Below, in pieces: positions 40,316 through 52,565 of a stretch of DNA of 64,000 nt. A model generated the notes under the pieces. The model saw only the letters and a program-made list of their open reading frames with translations, did not search any database and had not been told where the DNA came from. This DNA comes from Paramecium pentaurelia. Its lineage: Eukaryota; Ciliophora; Oligohymenophorea; Peniculida; Parameciidae. Position 1 is the first letter of the stretch; each line of letters begins with the position of its first letter. Location: NCBI GenBank assembly GCA_905183005.1, contig CAJJDO010000147.1:225687-289686 (forward strand), read 5' to 3'. The position numbers and the translations under genes are program-made.

Positions 40316-40860
40316 ATGTGTTCTTCTATTCATCTCTATATAGGAGAAGCTGGAGTATACTGTGGATGTATATAATGCTGTTTTAGCTAATCGTATGACT
40401 TCTGAATATTGTAACACTGTTGTAATGTTGGATAATCAATCAATGTATAACTCTATAGATTCTCAGATTGGCTTGGATTATGTTGATTATACTCACTTAA
40501 ATAATTTAGTATCCTAATTAATTAGTTCTTACATTGGCTTAAGAAGATTTAGTAAGTTTGATAATAACAAATTATTTTCTGGGCTCTATCCTTCATATTG
40601 ACCTTTAGCATCTATCAATGATTCAAACAATTAAGAATTAAATGAAAAATAACTCATATCATGTATAAGAACTTGCAGAATTAAAGTGAACAGGTATACT
40701 GCTTTCAAATGATGCAAATTTGTTTTATTACTTTGAAATTCTTGGAAAGAAATATGATAAAATATATTCTAAAAGAGCCTTTGTTCATTGGAATTATTTT
40801 CATCAAATTAATTTCATTTAATAAGAGGAGTTTTTAACTTAGATAAGGATATTTAAATTG
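40316..40860 (+). pseudogene. Alpha-tubulin relic with internal deletions
   Basis: Three pieces of alpha-tubulin remain in order. The ATG at 40316 begins MCSSIHLYIGEAGVYCG, matching the conserved amino end around IHIGQAG. Within a few bases it changes to VDVYNAVLANRMTSEYCN then VVMLDNQSMYNSID and LNNLVSQLISSYIGLRRF, the middle of tubulin near the VEPYNAVL and LISQ(I/V)SSLTxSLRF motifs, so about 150 residues are missing. An in-frame TGA follows near 40598. Near 40710-40800 another frame gives LLSNDANLFYYFEI, then KIYSKRAFVHW, the conserved C-terminal KRAFVHW region; about 110 residues before it are missing or unrecognisable. Tubulin builds cilia and cytoskeleton, but this copy cannot make a functional subunit. 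Residues that remain are also quite diverged, so the damage is not recent. Confidence 0.75.
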
Positions 40861-41479
40861 TTAATATTTATTGTCTCTTATTTAAATTTTCATTAGAGAA
40901 ATAATTAAATTCCTAAATGCATTTAAAATGGAAATCGAATTTTGTATTATATTTATTCTATATTTATAGATGTAGTTTAAACTATTTAAATAATAATTTT
41001 TAAATATATGATAAATATATTTTTAATACTCATCAATATATTATTGAAAATAAAAACTATATTGAATTGTTGTTATTGATAACTTAAATATTCAAGTCTT
41101 ATAATTAAAATACTTAAAATTAGATAAGAAAATAGTATTTATGTCAATCTAAGGATATACAATACAAATATTATAAGGTTTTAATTTTGATAATGATTTA
41201 TAATTAATTTGGTATTATACATTCAAAAGTAATTTCGATTAACACTAAATTAATCTTATTATATTTTTATAAATAAATTATAAATTTGATATTAATCTAA
41301 AATTAAAGAAAGATTTAGAATTTATTGCTAATATTTTTTTTAATAAACTTTTCTCAGTTAATAAAAAATTTGTTATGGTTTCTCTAGTTTAAGAAATAAC
41401 TGACTTGCTTAAGAACCTTTCAAAAAAAAGTAGATGATGAAAATAAGTTAAAATTTATGATTCTTTTATTATTATTATT
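40861..41479. other. AT-rich stretch, no separate gene
   Basis: A long glutamine-rich open frame on the minus strand continues here from the end of the cap methyltransferase gene, but has no conserved sequence and is probably 3' flank. Confidence 0.4.
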
Positions 41480-42796
41480 CATTCTCTAATTCAAGTACAG
41501 TATCAGACAAATTAGTTAAATGAGGATGTCTTCTAATTTTCCATTATGCTTGACCTTTCAAATGTCTCAAAGCTACCACTCTGTAAAGGTGCGCTATTTC
41601 CCATTAATCTAATGGCATTATCCTTAAAATTTATTTAAAGAATATCAATCATCACTTGGAGGTTTCACCATAATTTTGAGTAAATTAGAGTGTTTTTATT
41701 TATATTTTTCAAAAAATTCAATAAAATTCAAATTTTCAATGATTTCCAGATTATATTCTTTAGCCTTCTATTCAAATGCTTATAATTCGGTTAAATATTC
41801 TGGTAAATATTTAATTTAATTATCTTCTTTAAATCCAACTGAATCTTCCAAATAAAAATAGTATTAATAACCAAATGGTTTATTTTTAGGGAATTAAAGA
41901 TTCTTAAATTTTAATGAGAAATATTGGTTTTTTGAATATACATAATTACCTTCATAGTCTTTTATTGTAAATTCTCTCATTTTTCTAACTAAAACATTTG
42001 CATCAGTTATTGTCATTAATACAATTCCTTAGTTTGACAATCTACATGCAATATTCTTGAAATAATAAATGTTTAAAATACTTCAAACATATTTTCAACA
42101 GTTTATTCAGAAGAAATAACAAGTTCGCCATAAATTACATACTCACAAAGTCAAAATATAAATCCTAAGGTAATCTGGATCTAAACAAAGTAGAATCTGA
42201 ATCTGCTTTTGTTTCCATCAAATATATTTTTTAAATTTATTTTTTCTTATCTTCTTATTAAGTTTTATGTCTCCTCTCTGCTTCCTTCAAACTTTTACCT
42301 GATATATCGATTCCAAACCAAGTCCAGTCCCTGCCTTGCTCCATTTTTACATATCACCACCCTTACCGCAACCCATTTCGAAAACATTTAATAAATTGTA
42401 TTATGTTTATTTGGATTACATTTCTTTTATCAGCAAAGTTTTGCTTAAGTGCTGAACTATATTCATTTATTAAAACAGCTTTAACCCAATTTTAAAAGTT
42501 TCTTAGATAATATAAGCTGCTTATTCTTTGATGAGTTTCTGTATTCTTTGGTTATAAATTATAATATTGTTTAGCTGTAAGAGTATCTTGGACTTTAGGA
42601 TTTGCTTCCTGTACTTTTGGATTTGCCTCCTGTACTTTAGGTGAAACACTATTTTATTATCTTATTTAAATTACATATTTATTTGCCCAGACTCTTTTTC
42701 TTTTCCACTATTCACCTTTTTTATAGGAGATCTCTCATAATTCTAATAATCTTAATCTGAATCACTAAATTGTATAGATTAAGAATTTGACGACAT
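41480..42796 (-). pseudogene. mRNA cap guanine-N7 methyltransferase gene, damaged
   Basis: The product family adds the N7 methyl group to the mRNA cap in the nucleus using S-adenosylmethionine. ATG is at 42794-42796. A 26-nt intron (42649-42674) leads to repeats of KVQEANP, then AKQYYNLQPKNTETHQR and YYLRNFQNWVKAVLINEY. The SAM-binding motif NVFEMGCGKGGDM joins in frame only if a 28-bp TA-bounded segment is removed. Further typical pieces are GIDISGKSLKEAERRHK, DLYFDFVSMQF, SSEQTVENMFE, a 26-nt intron (42056-42081), NIACRLSNQGIVLMTI, DANVLVRKM, and C-terminal WEIAHLYRVV. One-base frame changes in T/A runs near 42309-42328, 42101-42122 and 41645 have no splice signals. The family assignment is firm; the gene is probably inactive. 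The 3' end is not certain. Confidence 0.78.
42389..42418. other. Candidate 28-bp internal eliminated sequence (TA-bounded)
   Basis: A 28-bp interval between TA dinucleotides at 42389-42390 and 42417-42418 interrupts the cap methyltransferase coding frame just before the SAM motif. Taking it out leaves one TA and joins KRNV to NVFEMGCGKGGD in frame, with spacing close to that known for the human enzyme. Paramecium internal eliminated sequences are TA-bounded and most often 26-28 bp. The ends do not fit the TAYAG consensus well, and no GT...AG intron fits. Confidence 0.4.
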
Positions 42797-43801
42797 AATA
42801 GGATTCTTTAAATTAATTACGAATAAATATTTTTTATATTTGAAATTTTATTTATATTATGATGAATCATAAAAAGAAAGCTTAAGATAAGAAATTATCA
42901 AATGATAAAGTTAGTTTTAATTTCTTAATATTTCTCTTAAATGAAGAATGATTTTTTTATTAATATTGATGATTGAGTCAAATATATACAGATATATAAA
43001 TAGATTAAATTTATAATATATATCTAACAAATATTTTGATATCTTAAATTTAAATAATTATTTATTCAATAGCTTTTTAATTTTAAGCTTTTAGTTGGAT
43101 AGAAAATGAGAAGGAATAGAGAATCTTTAAAAACAAAAAGACAAGAGTGTCATTGGCTTGCATGATTAAATACGATGATCGGTCAAATATCTTGTATCAA
43201 AAAAATTCAAGAATTGAAAAAATCTCTATCTAATAGGATGTATTAAAAGCAAAAACAAAAGGAGAAAAAATTAAACATCCATAAGAAATCAATAGTTAAA
43301 TATATCTCATCCTAAATTTAAACTGAAAGAAATTGAAAATCAACACCTGATATCTTTGATTTAGATTCTGTAAGTTAATAACAAGTTTTTTCTTTTCTTT
43401 TTTTTCTTTGTTAAGATTTTTCTTGATTTTAATCATGATTTCTACTTAGATTTAAGTTAAAAGAAATCATATTTATCCATTTGATAAATGGATAGCAATC
43501 TAATATTGTGGAATCACATGAAAGTCTTGCTTTTTGATTTGGAACTAAAGATTAATAATTAAATATAGACATTCATGAGTTTATATGCATCAATTATGAA
43601 TATTTATTAGAATTTTTTAAATGAGTTTTTAAATTATTCTATTATTTCTAATTAATATATATATATTCAACAATGATATAAATTTAAAAATTCAATTTTC
43701 TGTCTTCTATTAAACTCTAATTAAAGCTTATTATTCTTTTGATGAATTGCTGGTCAATCTGCTATTTAATCTAATAGAAGATAAAACTTTGCTTTTAATT
43801 T
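42797..43801. other. AT-rich stretch, no gene recognised
   Basis: A + strand frame near 43106-43310 reads partly protein-like (SLACMIKYDDRSNILYQK) but has no family or boundaries. Nothing else is seen. Confidence 0.45.
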
Positions 43802-46800
43802 TCATTATACTTCTTTTTTAAAAAAGCTTTTCTTAATTTTGAAAAATTATTTTTAACATTCTCTTCTTTTTACAGTTATATATTTAAACTTAATTCGATA
43901 TCGAATAAGTGTTAGATTTGTTGATAAATATTTTATATATTTAGAATTAGGTTGAGCGGCGAGGAATATGGAAAGCAAGGATGATAAAATTTGTGGTTTA
44001 AACTTTTTGTAATAAACCTTTAGAATATTTTAAACAAATGGATAGCTCAATATTAAGCTGATCAATATTATAATAGTTTGAATGACACCTGATATTACAT
44101 AATTTTCTTAATATTCGCATATATATTTCACAGCAGCTAGGAATATTGCACCAGAGGAAAGTTAGCCAGCCTATATATCCAAAATATTAAATCTTTGAAG
44201 GATGTATGGTTTAAAGTGTTAGGATAAGAATTAATAAATCAATAAAAATAATCCAAATAATGAAGCTTTTAAAAATATATCAGTTTCAAAATAAATCAGT
44301 ATTATAATTTAAATGGTTTTCTTACATAGTTTAATCCATTCCCAAAAGTAGGTTTTTGCAGTATATTCATTAAATAAATACCCAATTTATCATCTATATT
44401 AAATTTTATTAAGTTTGCCCTTCTTAAAATAAAGAAAGTTGAACATACAAAAAGGTAATATAAATGCTAATATTATAGATCCAGGTACTACAAATCCAAA
44501 TATCCATTTAATGTGAGAATTCGATCTATATAGTAATGATACATCTCCTTAAATATAGTCTATTTAAGAAATCCTTCTCACAGCTAAAATAGAAAACAAT
44601 CTAAAATATTAAGAAATAAATTTTACTAATTTATTAGTGATGCGTAATTTTAAATATATAAATATAGCATAGTTATTGATATAATGATGCTTCGATATTT
44701 ATGGTTTGTTAATAATGAAAATAGTTTAAATATTAAAAAGATGATTAATAATTAAGATATTATTGATTATATAGTTACAATAATTCTGCTGTAAATTAAT
44801 TCAGTACCATTATTATAGACAAAAAGCACTCAAAATAATTAGCCTTAAAGTAAGAAGTATCATTAGATTATTTAATAAAGCTTAAAGAGAATGAAAATTT
44901 AATGTTAAATTTAACAATAAATGAAAATATCCATAAGTAATTTAAAAATAATTTAAGTAAAATACTTTCATGATCTAAGTTACTAGATTATTTTTACCTT
45001 AATCAAGATTGAATAGAATATCGGTAAATTTTTATTTTAATTTAAGCGATGTAAATAATTAATTTGATTTTTCAATGCTTCGGATGGTAAGTAGAGTTGA
45101 TAAAATCGCCCTTATATTATTATTTATTGAGTTTACTAAAATAATTTCAAAAAGAAAGCTATTAATCTTTTTGAAAGCTCTTAAAATTATTAACATTCCA
45201 AATATTATTAGTTCTTAAAGTATTGTCCATCTCCTCTTAGATCAAATTTATCACACTCCTCACACAAACCACTATTGCCACCTATAGACCAACCGCCTAA
45301 ACATTAATCAGCATTTTTATAGCAACGTTCAATAAAATTAGATACATAATTTGGTCTCCAATAACCTGTTTTGAGTTAAATTCCATTAGAAGTTATAGCC
45401 TAAAATTTTGTTTTATCAAAAATAGGGCATTTTGTCGTATTGTAAGTCATTGAATAAAATCCTTTATCTGATTGGCATATTTAGCAACTACCAGATATGT
45501 AAAATTCATCTAATTAACAGAAAAAGCTTTTGACTCTCATTCTATAGGATAAGGCAATATCCTAATATTCAGTTTTACATTCAATAAGTATTTCATATAT
45601 TTTATCATCCTATGAATATGGGTCAAAATTGAATTTTGATGATCCCATATTATACTTATTTGTATTTAAAACATAAGCAATACTTTATAAATGATTAGTA
45701 TCTTAAATTGAATGGGATTTGATATCAAAAATTTCTTAGATCAAATTGCATGAAGAGTTTATTAAATGAAGTGATTATTATTCATTCATGCTATTTTTCA
45801 AAATTATAGAAATTTCATTAAAGTAAGAAATATATTGTTAAAGTTTAGGATTATAAAGTTGATAATTAGATAGAGTTTAACCACTAGGCACAGTTAAATA
45901 ATTGGTTCTTACAACATGATTTTGTGATATGATTTTTTACGGATTTAATGATAATAGACTAACTAATTATCAATCTATTATTATTAAGAATGCATTTCCT
46001 GATAATTCGACTACAAAGCCAAATGTGAGGGTATTTCATTAATATTACTTGAAGAAAAATTCGCGGAATTTAATAAGATAATTGATTATTAAAAATTATC
46101 CACATTCAAACTGCTGTTCCCCTCTAGATAAACACCTTCTCCTACTTATGCTTAATTCTAGTAAATTAGTGTTTAATATAAAAGGAATCTATTTGAATTT
46201 ACATTAAGATAAATTCCTCCACCTTTTTGATCAGCAAAATTATTAATAAATCTATAAATTTTTTAAATCACCCTTAAATTTTAAACTTATACTCCTGTTC
46301 CTTTAGTTCCATGGTTTGAAATAAAGTTTGAATGATCAATTATTATTGATCTATCTAGGATATTCTTTCATGTTTTTTTATGAAATTCAAAATGTATTTA
46401 ATTATGAAAGTTTGATGACATTAATTTATGTCAATTCAAAATTTAATAAACCATTCCAACAATGTTAACAGTTATTATTCATAAATTAAATTTTTCTAAT
46501 TATCAATTAAGTTTGATTTGTGATGCTATTCAAATGTATTAAGGAGCACTTTTTTTTAGAATTAGCTAAGATTTCTTAAAAAAATTAATTGATTGATACT
46601 AATTCTAAAATAGGATCTAGTACTTCATTAATTATTAATGTACATTAATTAAGTTATAAATGAATATTTGAATTGAAGTAATTTAGTTTTGTTTATTGTA
46701 TTAAAATGAATTTGCAAATAATATAGAAATGTTATTTAGAAGCAAATCTGAATGAAAAAGATTGTTCTAATAAGCTTAATGGATAAAAAGTAGATATATT

Positions 46801-47873
46801 CTAGTATAAAGAATTAGTAAAGACAATCTAAAAATAATTCATTATTTTTATTATTCCAGATGATACAATTCCTTCTATAAATAATCCTTTCTTCTGCACC
46901 TTACATCCGATCATATTTATTATAGCATTATCTTAAGTTATTTTTTAGATTTCGATAGGGTTGACAGTTTCAATTGATTATAAGTAGAGCATAAATGCAG
47001 TATCAGTTTAAATGATATGTAAGTTTAAAATTATAACTTCATTCTAAGCAACATTCTTATAATCAAACTCTAAATATAGAAATTGATTAAAAAGGGAAAA
47101 GCAATTTTAAGCATGAATATTGTTTAATAATATTCTATTGTTGGTAGATGATGGATAAATTGAAAATATTGATGAGGATAATGTATTTTATACATCTTTT
47201 AAGTTTAAATTTTCTATATCAATTGTTAATAAGACATTTGATGCTGTTAAAGAAACAGCTCCACCTTTAGTTTCTATTTTAAATAGATTCTTGATAATTA
47301 AAATAATTTAGTTTAAATTATATTGACTTTAAATTTATACTTAATAATATTTATTCCATAATTCAGCTTCAAAGTAATTATGATGAAAAGCTTAAAAATC
47401 TTCAATAAAAATGTAATTAGAATTTATGGAAATATATGAATTCGCAGAATTGGTTAAAGCATTGTAAGAGATTAGAAATCATAATTTTAATTTATCCTGA
47501 TTAAATAAGAATAAGACTGGCCGAATTTTCTGAAGGAAAGGCTTAATATTAATGAAATATATTTTCTTTGTAAATAATATTAAATATAGAGCTATATTTT
47601 GAGTTTTCTCAGAGTAAATTTAAATTAAGGATAATAACATTCCTAAACTTTATTTTACTAAAATATTTCCAATAAAAGAGACATGACTTATAAGTATTTA
47701 TTCAATTGTATTAAAATTAATCAAAGGATTAGAGTAGATAGTAACAATTGCTTAATCTATGCTGAATTAATTTGTAATTTAAATTTAAAGCAATATTGTG
47801 TTAGAGAATTCTGAGACTAATAATAACGATGAGTGCACTGCATTATTTTTGTAAAAATCGAATATAATTGCCC

Positions 47874-49652
47874 CTTTCTCTTATTATTACTAATTTTCAT
47901 AAATGATATTTTCTAATTTTATTGAAGGAATAGCAATTAAGAAGAAAAATCTAAAATTATACTTGCCTTTTAATACAATAACATTAATTTACAAGGTTTA
48001 GCAATTGATTTTAAATAAATATGAATAATAATCTTAATGATCTTGAATATTATCTTCAAATTGAAAATTATCAAACTTTAAATTAACTTCATTTCTCTCA
48101 TATTTTTACTCTGTAATAAAAGCAGAAAAATTAGAAACTTGATTTTTGAAAATAATAAAATAATATATCTAAATTTGTGAATTCATAAAAATTGATTATA
48201 ATTAGGTTAGAAATTATGCTTCTTTCAAAAAATTCTTTTATATTATAATTTCATTAAAAAATAAATCTTTTCTGAAAGATGTAATCCTTTAATTTAAAAT
48301 TGAACTTTTGGCTAGAGTAAATTTATTAATAGTTATAGTTGAATTACCATAGCTGTNNNNNNNNNNNNNNNNNNNNNNNNNNNNNNNNNNNNNNNNNNNN
48401 NNNNNNNNNNNNNNNNNNNNNNNNNNNNNNNNNNNNNNNNNNNNNNNNNNNNNNNNNNNNNNNNNNNNNNNNNNNNNNNNNNNNNNNNNNNNNNNNNNNN
48501 NNNNNNNNNNNNNNNNNNNNNNNNNNNNNNNNNNNNNNNNNNNNNNNNNNNNNNNNNNNNNNNNNNNNNNNNNNNNNNNNNNNNNNNNNNNNNNNNNNNN
48601 NNNNNNNNNNNNNNNNNNNNNNNNNNNNNNNNNNNNNNNNNNNNNNNNNNNNNNNNNNNNNNNNNNNNNNNNNNNNNNNNNNNNNNNNNNNNNNNNNNNN
48701 NNNNNNNNNNNNNNNNNNNNNNNNNNNNNNNNNNNNNNNNNNNNNNNNNNNNNNNNNNNNNNNNNNNNNNNNNNNNNNNNNNNNNNNNNNNNNNNNNNNN
48801 NNNNNNNNNNNNNNNNNNNNNNNNNNNNNNNNNNNNNNNNNNNNNNNNNNNNNNNNNNNNNNNNNNNNNNNNNNNNNNNNNNNNNNNNNNNNNNNNNNNN
48901 NNNNNNNNNNNNNNNNNNNNNNNNNNNNNNNNNNNNNNNNNNNNNNNNNNNNNNNNNNNNNNNNNNNNNNNNNNNNNNNNNNNNNNNNNNNNNNNNNNNN
49001 NNNNNNNNNNNNNNNNNNNNNNNNNNNNNNNNNNNNNNNNNNNNNNNNNNNNNNNNNNNNNNNNNNNNNNNNNNNNNNNNNNNNNNNNNNNNNNNNNNNN
49101 NNNNNNNNNNNNNNNNNNNNNNNNNNNNNNNNNNNNNNNNNNNNNNNNNNNNNNNNNNNNNNNNNNNNNCTTTCTCTTATTATTACTAATTTTCATAAAT
49201 GATATTTTCTAATTTTATTGAAGGAATAGCAATTAAGAAGAAAAATCTAAAATTATACTTGCCTTTTAATACAATAACATTAATTTACAAGGTTTAGCAA
49301 TTGATTTTAAATAAATATGAATAATAATCTTAATGATCTTGAATATTATCTTCAAATTGAAAATTATCAAACTTTAAATTAACTTCATTTCTCTCATATT
49401 TTTACTCTGTAATAAAAGCAGAAAAATTAGAAACTTGATTTTTGAAAATAATAAAATAATATATCTAAATTTGTGAATTCATAAAAATTGATTATAATTA
49501 GGTTAGAAATTATGCTTCTTTCAAAAAATTCTTTTATATTATAATTTCATTAAAAAATAAATCTTTTCTGAAAGATGTAATCCTTTAATTTAAAATTGAA
49601 CTTTTGGCTAGAGTAAATTTATTAATAGTTATAGTTGAATTACCATAGCTGT
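47874..49652. repeat. Direct duplication of 483 bp around an 813-N gap (assembly joint 4)
   Basis: Bases 47874-48356 recur exactly as 49170-49652, on either side of the N run 48357-49169. The flanks overlap, so the true gap is probably negative and the Ns stand for no real sequence. Open frames spanning the Ns are artefacts. The segment lies inside the giant membrane protein gene. Confidence 0.85.
48357..49169. other. Run of 813 N
   Basis: No sequence information. See the duplication of its two flanks. Confidence 0.99.
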
Positions 49653-52565
49653 TAGGAAACTAGACTCTCAAAAAAAAGAGTCTTAAATATCAACATTATT
49701 TATTATGATATCAGCAAATTAATTTAAGTTTAAATTTAAAGTGATGATTGATGAATTATAAAAATGACAAGATTTTATCAAAAGATTATCAAGAATAATT
49801 TGTCGACGCATATTTAGAAAATATAGCAAAGTTGTGTTGTTAAAAATACAATTTGACAATTTCAAATCCTTTATCTTAATAATCTCCTAAATCAGAACTC
49901 ATAATTAAAAAATTGATAGCATTATAAACTATCACATCAAAAAATTAAAAATTTTATAAATTAAAATTTCGATAATTATCTCCATAAATTTGTATTTGAA
50001 TAGGAATTGATTGATCAGAATAAAAACTTGTATCAATAATATTAAAATCTAAAGATTATCCTCTATTATTAAATATCAATTTTAATTAAGTTCTTATAAG
50101 AAACCTTACTTAATTAATTTTAACAGAATCAAAATATAATATCTAAAATTAAATTACTAATAGGAAAGGTTTTAGTTATTCCTCTATTCTTAATTAGATC
50201 TATTAAATGGAAAATACTTTTTCTCTGATATAATTCAAAAAACTATAATTTTTTACTTCCAAGTTTTCACAAATAGTGTTAAATAAAAGAATTAATGTGA
50301 TTCTCTTTAGTCCAATTTCATTAAAATACTTATAATTCAACTTTTATTCTAAAAAGCCTGAATTGATATTTTACACAAAAATTCTAAAGTTCTACAAAAA
50401 AAATGAACCTAAATTATTAAAATTAAGTACATTGTACTCAACCATATTATCACAAATCTCATTAATAGAATAATGAGCAATTTGTAAATTTGGATCAATC
50501 GGAACTTTTTGTAAATGAACTTTTTAAATACATTTTAATGTGTAAATGGAATTCTCTTAGTTTATTTTAAAACATGGGGTTATTTTCGATTAGATTATAT
50601 AAAAATAATACTTCTATTTGATCATTAGATCTCTATTCACATATTTAACATAGTGAAGGGCAATTTATACATTTTCCTTTTCTTAAAATAGTTCAAGCCA
50701 CATTTTTATCAATAAAATTATTTTTAATAATCAATTTTCATATTCTAGCACACTTAACAATTATCATCACAATATTAATAGTACCAATTCAGAATAATTT
50801 AGTATCCATCTAAACATTGGATAACATAAGACATTGGTTCTATTGATATATATTTAATTATCAATTCTGGACTTTAAATATATTATTTGCATTTTAAAAT
50901 GTGTTTTTAACAATTTATAATTTCTGGAGCAATATTGAAATCATCTATTGAAGAGGCAGTACAAATTTCTTAACCTTCTGCTGTAAGATATGATCTCAAA
51001 CTATTTGAGATTGCAGGATTCTTNTAAAAATTGATTATAATTAGGTTAGAAATTATGCTTCTTTCAAAAAATTCTTTTATATTATAATTTCATTAAAAAA
51101 TAAATCTTTTCTGAAAGATGTAATCCTTTAATTTAAAATTGAACTTTTGGCTAGAGTAAATTTATTAATAGTTATAGTTGAATTACCATAGCTGTTAGGA
51201 AACTAGACTCTCAAAAAAAAGAGTCTTAAATATCAACATTATTTATTATGATATCAGCAAATTAATTTAAGTTTAAATTTAAAGTGATGATTGATGAATT
51301 ATAAAAATGACAAGATTTTATCAAAAGATTATCAAGAATAATTTGTCGACGCATATTTAGAAAATATAGCAAAGTTGTGTTGTTAAAAATACAATTTGAC
51401 AATTTCAAATCCTTTATCTTAATAATCTCCTAAATCAGAACTCATAATTAAAAAATTGATAGCATTATAAACTATCACATCAAAAAATTAAAAATTTTAT
51501 AAATTAAAATTTCGATAATTATCTCCATAAATTTGTATTTGAATAGGAATTGATTGATCAGAATAAAAACTTGTATCAATAATATTAAAATCTAAAGATT
51601 ATCCTCTATTATTAAATATCAATTTTAATTAAGTTCTTATAAGAAACCTTACTTAATTAATTTTAACAGAATCAAAATATAATATCTAAAATTAAATTAC
51701 TAATAGGAAAGGTTTTAGTTATTCCTCTATTCTTAATTAGATCTATTAAATGGAAAATACTTTTTCTCTGATATAATTCAAAAAACTATAATTTTTTACT
51801 TCCAAGTTTTCACAAATAGTGTTAAATAAAAGAATTAATGTGATTCTCTTTAGTCCAATTTCATTAAAATACTTATAATTCAACTTTTATTCTAAAAAGC
51901 CTGAATTGATATTTTACACAAAAATTCTAAAGTTCTACAAAAAAAATGAACCTAAATTATTAAAATTAAGTACATTGTACTCAACCATATTATCACAAAT
52001 CTCATTAATAGAATAATGAGCAATTTGTAAATTTGGATCAATCGGAACTTTTTGTAAATGAACTTTTTAAATACATTTTAATGTGTAAATGGAATTCTCT
52101 TAGTTTATTTTAAAACATGGGGTTATTTTCGATTAGATTATATAAAAATAATACTTCTATTTGATCATTAGATCTCTATTCACATATTTAACATAGTGAA
52201 GGGCAATTTATACATTTTCCTTTTCTTAAAATAGTTCAAGCCACATTTTTATCAATAAAATTATTTTTAATAATCAATTTTCATATTCTAGCACACTTAA
52301 CAATTATCATCACAATATTAATAGTACCAATTCAGAATAATTTAGTATCCATCTAAACATTGGATAACATAAGACATTGGTTCTATTGATATATATTTAA
52401 TTATCAATTCTGGACTTTAAATATATTATTTGCATTTTAAAATGTGTTTTTAACAATTTATAATTTCTGGAGCAATATTGAAATCATCTATTGAAGAGGC
52501 AGTACAAATTTCTTAACCTTCTGCTGTAAGATATGATCTCAAACTATTTGAGATTGCAGGATTCT
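49482..52565. repeat. Exact 1541-bp direct duplication around single N (assembly joint 5)
   Basis: Bases 49482-51022 recur as 51025-52565 (the N is at 51024). The first 171 bp of this unit also occur left of the N run (from 48186), so that piece is present three times. Both copies are coding sequence of the giant membrane protein gene; keeping one copy restores a sensible gene length. Confidence 0.9.

Noticed and set aside
42389..42418. Reading the cap methyltransferase frame break as a spliceosomal intron
   Set aside because: The interval has a GT on the coding strand but no AG acceptor.
48333..49202. 287-codon open frames on both strands across the N run
   Set aside because: They consist almost wholly of Ns and say nothing about coding.
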